The translations under genes and the position numbers were made by a program. A stretch of DNA of 17,544 bases from Ruminococcus sp. (GTDB taxonomy: Bacteria; Bacillota; Clostridia; Oscillospirales; Ruminococcaceae): positions 1 to 17,544 of the forward strand of contig DYCW01000337.1 of assembly GCA_019417865.1 (NCBI GenBank), given 5' to 3'. Below the pieces are notes generated by a model that saw nothing but the letters and a program-made list of their open reading frames with translations, did no database searches and was not told where the DNA came from. Within the stretch, counting starts at the first letter, position 1; the number at the start of each line of letters is the position of its first letter. Shown piece after piece: positions 1 through 6,314 of the stretch.

Positions 1-1017
1 CAGGGCTTTGAAAGAGGAATCAACCTTGGCGGCTGGCTGTCACAGTGGGATTTAACGGACAAAGAACATCTCGAAACCTTTCTCACAGAAGACGACATTG
101 GACAGATTCGGGCAATGGGTGCTGACCATGTTCGCTTGCCGATAGATTACTGCCTGTTGGAGGAAGAAGACGGCACCCCAAAGGAAGAAAACTTTATCTA
201 TATTGACCGCTGTCTCCGCTGGTGCAAAAAAGCTGGACTGCACGTAATCCTGGATCTGCACAAGACCGCAGGCTATGCCTTCGATGAAGCAAAAGACTGC
301 GAAGCATTTTTTGAGAGCGAAGCCTTGCAGGAACGGTTTCTCTGTCTATGGGACAAATTGGCTACCCGTTACGGACAGCATTCCGATTTTGTCGCATTGG
401 AACTGCTGAATGAAATTGTGAATCCGGCTGTCGGCGGCATCTGGAACGCACTGGCTGCCCGTGCCATTGAGCGGATTCGCCGTATCACAAAGGATACCTA
501 CTTGCTGGTCGGCGGCACACGGTATAACAGCGTGATGTCTGTCAAGGAACTTTTACCGCCGCCGGATGAAAAAATAGTCTACACGTTCCACTGCTATGAA
601 CCCATTCTGTTCACCCATCAGGGTGCCTACTGGACAGCCGGTATGCCGGAGTCATTCCGCACAGGTTGTCTGCTGTCTGCTGGAGCTTGTCTGGAGCAAT
701 CGAAAATGCTGGACAGCAATGTAACAGATATTCTGAAAACAGTTCCGCCCGAAGCACAGGGAGTCGACTTTTTCCTGGCACTGTTCCGGGAGGCAGTGGC
801 AGTGGCAGAAAAACGAGATGTTCCACTTTACTGCGGGGAATACGGCGTCATCAATCTGGCATCGCCGGAGGATGCTGTACAGTGGCATCAGGCAATTCAT
901 GAAGCATTTGTGCAGCTTGGAATTGGAAGAGCCGTGTGGACTTACAAGGCATTGGATTTCGGATGGATGGATCCCCATTACGATACCGTTCGGGAGCAGT
1001 TGACACATCTGCTGTAA
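1..1017 (+). CDS. Glycoside hydrolase family 5 (cellulase-like), 5'-truncated by the window
   Basis: The gene is already open at base 1 and ends at TAA 1015-1017, giving 338 visible residues. GH5 enzymes are retaining beta-glycanases with a TIM-barrel fold. Near the left edge is the GH5-like motif RGINLGGWL, then HVRLPID. The presumed acid/base glutamate is in LLNE (codon 412-414), the conserved HCYEP follows strand 6, and the presumed nucleophile is Glu in YCGEYG (codon 838-840). The barrel starts almost at the window edge and the protein ends just after it, with no carbohydrate-binding module or dockerin. Probably only a few N-terminal residues are missing, so I cannot say whether there is a signal peptide. 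From memory, similar stand-alone GH5 proteins of about 345 residues occur in clostridia, and some look cytoplasmic. Substrate (beta-1,4-glucan, beta-1,3-glucan or mannan) cannot be told from this sequence. Confidence 0.92.
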   Translation, partial: QGFERGINLGGWLSQWDLTDKEHLETFLTEDDIGQIRAMGADHVRLPIDYCLLEEEDGTPKEENFIYIDRCLRWCKKAGLHVILDLHKTAGYAFDEAKDCEAFFESEALQERFLCLWDKLATRYGQHSDFVALELLNEIVNPAVGGIWNALAARAIERIRRITKDTYLLVGGTRYNSVMSVKELLPPPDEKIVYTFHCYEPILFTHQGAYWTAGMPESFRTGCLLSAGACLEQSKMLDSNVTDILKTVPPEAQGVDFFLALFREAVAVAEKRDVPLYCGEYGVINLASPEDAVQWHQAIHEAFVQLGIGRAVWTYKALDFGWMDPHYDTVREQLTHLL

Positions 1018-1085
1018 GAACCTGCTCGTATTGGTAGCGTTTCTATCCCTTTTTATGATGATACCTCCTCACCATTTTATAAAAA

Positions 1086-1131
1086 GCAACAGCCGCATGG
1101 GATGGTTTCCCAAATGCGGCTGTTGTTTTTT
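1086..1131. terminator. Bidirectional intrinsic terminator between GH5 and spoIID
   Basis: A 12-bp perfect stem (1087-1098 with 1114-1125) is extended by an inner GGGA/TCCC stem (1099-1102 with 1108-1111). Six T follow on the + strand (1126-1131) and A-rich sequence (1081-1085) precedes it, so it can also act on the - strand. It lies between the convergent GH5 and spoIID genes. The dispersed repeat lies between it and spoIID, so a spoIID transcript would cross the repeat before stopping here. Confidence 0.88.
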
Positions 1132-1158
1132 GTAGAACAATCCATTTTTGTATTTCTC

Positions 1159-1440
1159 TTAGAGAAACCTTTTCCGAACGGTCCGGCGAATTCGCTACGC
1201 TGTTCGCCTTTGTCCGCTGTCCGCCATAGTACGTTGTACGAACTTGCAACCTTTTTACTCTAAATTTTGCTTGTCAAATGCTGATTTGTTTTTAGAATGG
1301 CGGACAGCGGTATCCTATACCTCGTCCAGTTTTCTTATTTCAATTTGCAACGTTTCGCAGGGGACAGCTGTCCCCTGCACCCCTCGCCAAGCTGAGCCAG
1401 CTTGACCGCAATCGCCATTCGGCGGATCAAACTGATCCAT
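1159..1440. repeat. Dispersed hairpin-rich repeat, copy 1
   Basis: This copy shares exact blocks with 17237-17544 in the same orientation: ATTCGCTACGCTGT (1190-1203), ATGGCGGACAGCGGTATC (1297-1314), CCTCGTCCAG (1320-1329), CCCTCGCCAAGCTGA (1381-1395) and CAGCTTGACC (1398-1407). Predicted pairings are: stem A, 1185-1190 with 1203-1208; stem B, a perfect 14 bp, 1214-1227 with 1297-1310; an inner hairpin 1275-1288; a 22-base perfect palindrome 1357-1378; stem D, 1388-1394 with 1398-1404; hairpin E, 1413-1416 with 1421-1424; and hairpin F, 1424-1429 with 1433-1438, which competes with E for one base. No convincing protein is encoded on either strand. The ends are approximate. It could be a non-autonomous mobile element, an interspersed palindromic repeat or a structured RNA. 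The strand of any transcript is unknown. Confidence 0.85.
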
Positions 1441-1456
1441 CGAACCCATGTTCTTT

Positions 1457-2446
1457 TTATGATGTCACATCGGTAATCACCGTTTCCGGATAATAATACA
1501 GCAAAATTTCCCGCCAGTCCGATCCGTTTTTCGCCATGGCATTCGCTCCGTACTGACTCATGCCCACACCGTGACCATACCCTTTGGTGGTAATGGTAAA
1601 CTGCTCATCTGCATAGGCAACCGTAAATGCCGCTGCCCGAAGCGATAGAGCGGCTCGCACCTCCTGCCCACTGACCGAAACACCGCCGACCTCTGCCGTA
1701 CAAACTGTTCCAGAGTCCGAAACTTCCTGTACCGTGAGCCATGTTTCCGGATGATCCGCCTCCAGCTTGGCATCCGGTGCAAGTGTTTGCAGAGCATCCT
1801 GCATCTCCTCTTTCGAGAACGTCACTTCCTCTAAAAAATGTGGTGCGGTTTCGTCTGCTGCACTATCCACTGGTATCAGATATGGCACCGCCTGTCCCCA
1901 GACGGTTTCTGCCGATTCCGTCTGTCCAGCAGACATAGAACAAAATGCTGCAATAATGGGCTCTTCTTCATACGTCAAAATATAGGGAAGTACAGCATCC
2001 ACCGCATCGGCAATCTCATGATAATAGGTGTCAAACTGCTCGCCGTAATACTGCTTTGCCTGATTCTCTGTGAAGTATGCCTGATATTGTGCCGGATCAT
2101 TGGAGAAATCTGCACCGCACAGATCAGCAGTTGGATTTTCCTGCTCTATCTGCTGCTGCCGGACAGCATAGGTATGAGCAGCAACTGCCTGTGCCTTGAG
2201 TGCTTCCGGTTCAAACGTTGCTGGCATTTCTGCACAAACCGCACCAATGACATAATCTCTTGCAGAAACGGTCATCACCTCACCAGTGGAAACATCCAAT
2301 ACAGAAAAATCCGGCAAGGATTCTGTAGTAGCAGAGGATTCTGAGATGGCAGGCGGTGTTTTGTGAGAAAGCAGCAGTGCCGGCACCACCGGAATGGCAG
2401 TGAGCAGCAGGGCAAATAGGAGCAGCATCATACGATCCCGTTTCAT
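1457..2446 (-). CDS. spoIID: SpoIID-like sporulation peptidoglycan lytic transglycosylase
   Basis: The protein has 329 residues. SpoIID is a membrane-anchored lytic transglycosylase that cuts peptidoglycan glycan strands during engulfment of the forespore, working with SpoIIM and SpoIIP. Visible here are an N-terminal membrane anchor (about 7-26), the catalytic-region motif AEMPATFEPEALKAQAVAA with Glu73 as the expected catalytic residue, an SMSAGQTESAETVWG segment (170-184) matching the family's Ser/Gly-rich metal-binding loop region, and the C-terminal signature GYGHGVGMSQYGA (289-301). Length fits the family. The ATG is preceded on its strand by AAAGGA at a normal distance. The gene stands alone on the minus strand between convergent GH5 and divergent citrate synthase. 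In B. subtilis spoIID is controlled by sigma-E. I do not see a clear sigma-E site here. A related germination factor such as SpoIID/LytB is the main alternative. Confidence 0.92.
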   Translation of the reverse strand: MKRDRMMLLLFALLLTAIPVVPALLLSHKTPPAISESSATTESLPDFSVLDVSTGEVMTVSARDYVIGAVCAEMPATFEPEALKAQAVAAHTYAVRQQQIEQENPTADLCGADFSNDPAQYQAYFTENQAKQYYGEQFDTYYHEIADAVDAVLPYILTYEEEPIIAAFCSMSAGQTESAETVWGQAVPYLIPVDSAADETAPHFLEEVTFSKEEMQDALQTLAPDAKLEADHPETWLTVQEVSDSGTVCTAEVGGVSVSGQEVRAALSLRAAAFTVAYADEQFTITTKGYGHGVGMSQYGANAMAKNGSDWREILLYYYPETVITDVTS

Positions 2447-2499
2447 AAAAACGTCCTTTCTGAAAAAATTGAGATACGGATAACAGTTGCGGAAAATAG

Positions 2500-2527
2500 A
2501 TATTACAGAATAATTTTACTTGTCCAA
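2500..2527 (-). promoter_or_regulatory. Possible promoter for the spoIID-like gene
   Basis: Read on the minus strand, TTGGAC (2522-2527) lies 16 bases from TAATAT (2500-2505). The leader to the spoIID ATG would be about 45 bases. This resembles a vegetative promoter. Sporulation sigma-E control would be expected from the family, so this assignment is tentative. Confidence 0.35.
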
Positions 2528-2622
2528 TCACTCCGTCTTCATGCATACTAAATACCGTCCTTCCACAGGCGTTTCCTGAAAAAAGAAACGATTTCACCGA
2601 AAAAAAGCTTTCTTTCCGCTGG

Positions 2623-2651
2623 TTGACAGACATTGCAATTTCGTGTATAAT
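2623..2651 (+). promoter_or_regulatory. Consensus sigma-A promoter for citrate synthase
   Basis: TTGACA (2623-2628) and TATAAT (2646-2651) are both perfect matches with the optimal 17-base spacer. The start would fall near 2658, leaving a leader of roughly 155 bases before the citrate synthase ATG. A perfect promoter implies strong expression unless it is restrained by a repressor or by the leader. Confidence 0.85.
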
Positions 2652-2678
2652 TATAAGATACAGGCAGAGGAAACCTGT

Positions 2679-2760
2679 GCAAACTGCGGCATTTTTTCAT
2701 TGCTGCCGTTTGCTGACCGCCTGTGAACCGCTTTCTCTGCACAGCAACCCAAACGGTTCA
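2679..2760 (+). promoter_or_regulatory. Structured 5' leader of citrate synthase mRNA
   Basis: Two hairpins can form in the leader. The first pairs GCAAA and CGGCA (2679-2683, 2687-2691) with TGCCG and TTTGC (2704-2713), leaving a 3-base bulge. The second pairs TGAACCG (2724-2730) with CGGTTCA (2754-2760). CTGTGCA near 2675-2681 can also pair with TGCACAG near 2738-2744, which would be mutually exclusive with the first hairpin. I do not recognise a known riboswitch or T-box class. Function is unknown. Confidence 0.4.
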
Positions 2761-2800
2761 CGCTGATGATTGCACAACAAGGGCATTTGCCCTGATCGAA

Positions 2801-2807
2801 AAGGAGG
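2801..2807 (+). promoter_or_regulatory. Ribosome binding site deciding the citrate synthase start
   Basis: AAGGAGG is a near-full complement of the 16S rRNA 3' end and is 7 bases from ATG 2815. It lies inside the longer frame that would begin at TTG 2770, so the downstream ATG is the likely true start. Confidence 0.85.
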
Positions 2808-2814
2808 CCTTCTT

Positions 2815-4197
2815 ATGACATTACAGGAAAATTACCTGACGGAAGAAACCAACATCCAACAGTCGGATATTAAAAGATTATGCGACCGTCTCAAAAAACA
2901 TTCTCAAATCGAACCATCTCTCTACGAAAAATACAATGTGAACCGTGGCTTACGCCACAGCGACGGCTCCGGCGTCGTAGCCGGCATCACTCGTATTTGT
3001 AGTGTACACGGCTATGTCATGGATGAAGGCGAACGCAAACCTGTACCAGGTGAATTGATTTACCGTGGCTACAGTATCAAGGATTTGGTAGAAAATGCAG
3101 AACGAGAAGACCGCTTTCTCTTTGAAGAAATCGTATATCTGCTTCTGCTCGGCGAACTGCCGACTGCCACAGAACTGGATGTCATGCGGAAATCCCTCGC
3201 TATGCGGAGAGAACTGCCGCCGGGATTCCTCGTGGACAGCATCATGCAGGCACCCTCTAAAAATATCATGAACAAACTTGCAAGAAGCATTCTGTCTTTA
3301 TATTCCTACGACAATGATCCAGAACACCCATCTCTGGAGGGTGAAATGCGGATTGCCCTCGGTCTGATTGCCAAAATGCCGATTCTGATGGACGGTGCCT
3401 ATCAGGCAAAACGACATAAGTTCGACAACGCCAGCATGATTATTCACCAGATCCGGCCGGAAGAGGGCACCGCAGAATCCATCCTCTCCCTCATCCGCAA
3501 TGACCGAAACTACACCAAACAGGAAGCACAGCTGCTGGATGTTATGCTGTCCATCCATGCAGAACACGGTGGCGGTAACAACTCCACCTTTGCCTGCCGT
3601 GTTGCAACCTCTTCTGGTACAGACCCATATGCCGCTTATACAACTGCCATCAACTCCCTCAAAGGCTCCCGCCATGGCGGTGCCAATATCAAGGTCGTAC
3701 AAATGCTGGATTGCATCAAAGAAAACGTCAAGAACTGGAACAACGAAGGGGAAGTGGCGGATTTTGTCACAAAAATTCTCAAAAAGGAAGCTGGCGACGG
3801 CTCTGGTTTGATTTACGGTATGGGACACGCTGTCTACACCCTCTCTGACCCTCGTGCCGTGATCCTAAAACGGAAGGCCTTTGAAATGGCAAAGGGCAGG
3901 GAAATCGAAGCCGAATTTGAGCTGCTCTCTCTGGTGGAACGGCTGACACCTGAGCTGATGAAAAAAGTCCGTGGCGTGGACAAGGTAATGTGTGCCAATG
4001 TGGATATGTATTCCGGTCTGGTCTACCGAATGCTTGGCATTCCGGATGAACTCTTTACGCCGCTCTTCGCCAGTGCCAGAATGGTCGGCTGGGCAGCACA
4101 TCGTATGGAGGAACTGCTGACCGGTAAGCGGATTATCCGTCCGGCTTACAAGCCCATTACCAAACTGAAATCATATGTACCGTTATGCGACCGGTAA
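2815..4197 (+). CDS. gltA: Citrate synthase
   Basis: The protein has 460 residues and condenses oxaloacetate with acetyl-CoA to citrate. In anaerobes this typically feeds 2-oxoglutarate and glutamate synthesis. The catalytic triad is visible: His251 in HAEHGGGNNST, His338 in GMGHAVYTLSDPR and Asp397 in NVDMYSG. GSRHGGAN and the C-terminal GWAAHRMEE also fit the family. The N-terminus is longer than in E. coli-type enzymes, as in many clostridial homologues. An in-frame TTG lies at 2770, but ATG 2815 is preferred because a full AAGGAGG stands 7 bases upstream. It is the first gene after the perfect promoter at 2623-2651. Its last 13 bases overlap the start of the next gene, implying co-transcription and possible translational coupling. 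2-methylcitrate synthase is a less likely alternative. Confidence 0.95.
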   Translation: MTLQENYLTEETNIQQSDIKRLCDRLKKHSQIEPSLYEKYNVNRGLRHSDGSGVVAGITRICSVHGYVMDEGERKPVPGELIYRGYSIKDLVENAEREDRFLFEEIVYLLLLGELPTATELDVMRKSLAMRRELPPGFLVDSIMQAPSKNIMNKLARSILSLYSYDNDPEHPSLEGEMRIALGLIAKMPILMDGAYQAKRHKFDNASMIIHQIRPEEGTAESILSLIRNDRNYTKQEAQLLDVMLSIHAEHGGGNNSTFACRVATSSGTDPYAAYTTAINSLKGSRHGGANIKVVQMLDCIKENVKNWNNEGEVADFVTKILKKEAGDGSGLIYGMGHAVYTLSDPRAVILKRKAFEMAKGREIEAEFELLSLVERLTPELMKKVRGVDKVMCANVDMYSGLVYRMLGIPDELFTPLFASARMVGWAAHRMEELLTGKRIIRPAYKPITKLKSYVPLCDR

Positions 4198-5492
4198 TTC
4201 TGTTTCGCCTGTTGCTGACGGGATGTCTGCTGCTCCTGCTGACCGGCTGCACATTCGGGGCAACGGTGGATGCTCTGCTGACACCGCCCCATCTGCGTGG
4301 GGAACAGGAGCAGATTTATCAGGCACTGGAAAATGCGGTCGGCAACCGCATTACGCTGCAATATCCCCGAACCGGCGAACATCTTTCTGCTGTTATGATA
4401 TCCGACTTAGATGACGATGCACTGGATGAAGCAGCGGTTTTTTATCGAAAAGAGGGAACCCTTACAACAGAAAATGCACTTCGGCTGAATCTGCTTGACC
4501 AGGCAGACGGACAGTGGATGTCCGTCTGTGATCTGCCGGCAGAGGGTGCTGTCGTTGATCGAGTCGTTGTCTCAAAAATCGGCAAACAGGAACGGCTCAT
4601 TGTCGGCTACGCACAGGTAGATCAATCCGACAAGGTACTGGTAATCTATAACTGTGCAGACGGAAACCTGACGAAAAACTTCACAGTGCCTTATTCCAGC
4701 TTTGATGTGGCAGATCTGAACGGCGACGCCATACCGGAACTAATGGTATTGCGTGCTGCGGAAGGGGAACACAATGCTGAAGCAGCGGTCTATGTGCCGG
4801 ACGAACGGGATAACTACACCCGATATGCCCTGACACTACAGGGAAAAATCACCGAGTACAGTCAAGTGCTCTGCGGCAGCACACAAAACGGTGAGATTGC
4901 CGTTTATCTGGACGGAATTGTGGGGGCGACCACCATGCAGACAGAAATTCTTCAGTTTGACGGCAAAAATTTGTCCAGTCTCTCCGATACAGAGAAAACC
5001 AGCACACTTCGTCCAGTCGGCTGGCTGACGATGGATATCGACCAGGACGGCGTACCGGAAGTGCCAGTACAGGCATTGTTTCCAGGCTATAAGGAAACAG
5101 ACTCCGATTTGATCCGTATGACTCGCTGGATGACAGTGATGCAAGACGGCACGCTACAGGAAAAAAGCCGTGGCTATTACAATTTAGGGGATGGCTATGC
5201 CTTTCTGCTGCCGCCGAACTGGCGGAGGATGGTAACGGTACAAAACGACACGCTGACCGGCGATCTGGTCTTCTATCACTACGGCGGTGACCGCCTTACT
5301 GCTATGCCGGAACTGATGCGAATTGCCGTGGCAACAGATACAGCAACCCGGGACAGCCGGCTAGAAGAAGGATATCAGCTGCTGTATTCCAGGGGCAATG
5401 CGTTTTATTTTGTAAAGGTGCCGGAGAACAATACGGATGAACTGGCAAGGAACATCGGCGATCTACTGGGATATTTTATGTTTGTATCATAG
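4185..5492 (+). CDS. Predicted lipoprotein with three regularly spaced acidic D-x-[DN]-x-D motifs
   Basis: The protein has 435 residues and no function I recognise. The N-terminus is a lipoprotein signal with lipobox LLTGC (Cys22 probably lipidated; a second LTGC ends at Cys14), so it should sit on the outer face of the membrane. The mature part has three acidic loops, DLDDDALDE (74-82), DLNGDAIPE (177-185) and DIDQDGVPE (284-292), spaced 103 and 107 residues apart. These resemble the calcium-binding loops of FG-GAP/VCBS beta-propeller repeats, so a calcium-stabilised beta-rich domain is a reasonable inference. ATG 4185 lies inside the citrate synthase gene with a 13-base overlap and no clear ribosome site of its own nearby, suggesting coupled translation. 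The two-component genes follow after a 114-base gap. A role as an envelope sensor accessory is possible but unproven. Confidence 0.82.
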   Translation: MRPVILFRLLLTGCLLLLLTGCTFGATVDALLTPPHLRGEQEQIYQALENAVGNRITLQYPRTGEHLSAVMISDLDDDALDEAAVFYRKEGTLTTENALRLNLLDQADGQWMSVCDLPAEGAVVDRVVVSKIGKQERLIVGYAQVDQSDKVLVIYNCADGNLTKNFTVPYSSFDVADLNGDAIPELMVLRAAEGEHNAEAAVYVPDERDNYTRYALTLQGKITEYSQVLCGSTQNGEIAVYLDGIVGATTMQTEILQFDGKNLSSLSDTEKTSTLRPVGWLTMDIDQDGVPEVPVQALFPGYKETDSDLIRMTRWMTVMQDGTLQEKSRGYYNLGDGYAFLLPPNWRRMVTVQNDTLTGDLVFYHYGGDRLTAMPELMRIAVATDTATRDSRLEEGYQLLYSRGNAFYFVKVPENNTDELARNIGDLLGYFMFVS

Positions 5493-5511
5493 TGAACCAC
5501 GGGAATAGAAT
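5482..5511 (+). promoter_or_regulatory. Weak candidate promoter for the two-component operon
   Basis: TTGTAT (5482-5487) and TAGAAT (5506-5511) are separated by 18 bases. The -10 is good (5 of 6) but the -35 is poor (3 of 6). The leader would contain a hairpin joining 5512-5521 to 5526-5529 and 5537-5542. Read-through from the citrate synthase promoter is an alternative, since no terminator is seen after 5492. Confidence 0.22.
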
Positions 5512-5606
5512 ATCCATAAACATGTGTTTGAGGAAAATGGATCGTATCGTGCGTTCCTGCACGGAAAAATCCTATATCAAAAACAGAAAGGAGAAAACAC
5601 AGCTCT

Positions 5607-6314
5607 ATGAAACGAATTTTAGTCTGTGAGGATGAAGATGTCATCCGAGAATTTGTGGTAATCAACCTGAAACGAGTCGGTTATGAAGTCTATGATGTCA
5701 ATTGCGGCGAAGATGCCCTGCGTGCATTTGAAGCCGCAGGCGGCAATTTCGACATTGTCCTGCTGGATATCATGATGCCTGGCATAGACGGCTTTCAGGT
5801 CTGCAAGGAACTCCGGAAGCGAAGTTCCACCATTGGTATTATCATGCTTTCAGCACGGGCACAGGAAATGGACAAGGTCAATGGTTTGATGATCGGTGCA
5901 GATGACTATATCACAAAACCCTTTTCTCCCTCCGAACTGACTGCAAGAGTCGATGCCATCTATCGCCGTGTTTGTATGAGTTCCATCAATGATAAACAGA
6001 AATCCATGCTGAAAAGCGGTCCGTTTGTGCTGAATCGCGTCAACCGCACCCTTCACAAAAATGAAAAACCCATTGAGCTCACACAAATCGAATATCAAGT
6101 ATTGGAATACTTTTTAAAAAATAAAAATACAGCTCTCGACCGTGCCAGTATTCTGCAACATATCTGGGGAGAGCAGTATGACGGTGATGATAAAATTGTC
6201 GATGTCAATATCCGCCGCATTCGTATGAAAATCGAAGATCAGCCCTCCAACCCGAAGTATATCACAACAATTTGGGGCTATGGCTATAAGTGGAATGATC
6301 CAGATGACCGCTAA
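5607..6314 (+). CDS. OmpR/PhoB-family response regulator
   Basis: The protein has 235 residues. It is a DNA-binding regulator activated by phosphorylation from the kinase encoded next to it. The N-terminal receiver domain (about 2-115) has the acidic pair in CEDED (Glu8-Asp9 region), phospho-acceptor Asp54 in LLDIMMPG, Ser82 in MLSAR and Lys104 in TKPFSP. The C-terminal winged helix (about 135-232) shows the usual ELTQIEYQVLEYF, VDVNIRRIRMKIE and TIWGYGYKW segments of the PhoB class. AAGGAG lies upstream at a rather long 13-base spacing. The kinase start overlaps the end of this gene. Regulon and signal cannot be read from the sequence. Similarity to PhoB, ResD or VicR-type regulators is at family level only. 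Confidence 0.95.
   Translation: MKRILVCEDEDVIREFVVINLKRVGYEVYDVNCGEDALRAFEAAGGNFDIVLLDIMMPGIDGFQVCKELRKRSSTIGIIMLSARAQEMDKVNGLMIGADDYITKPFSPSELTARVDAIYRRVCMSSINDKQKSMLKSGPFVLNRVNRTLHKNEKPIELTQIEYQVLEYFLKNKNTALDRASILQHIWGEQYDGDDKIVDVNIRRIRMKIEDQPSNPKYITTIWGYGYKWNDPDDR

Noticed and set aside
1159..1440. Insertion sequence with a transposase
   Set aside because: No transposase frame, clear terminal inverted repeats or target-site duplication is visible around either copy.
1838..2344. Plus-strand frame of 168 codons inside spoIID
   Set aside because: It is antisense to SpoIID, whose motifs are intact, and its composition is cysteine-rich and unlike a real protein.
2658..2814. T-box or known riboswitch in the citrate synthase leader
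   Set aside because: I see no T-box sequence (AGGGTGGNACCGCG-like) and no terminator hairpin with a T run, so only an unclassified structured leader is reported.
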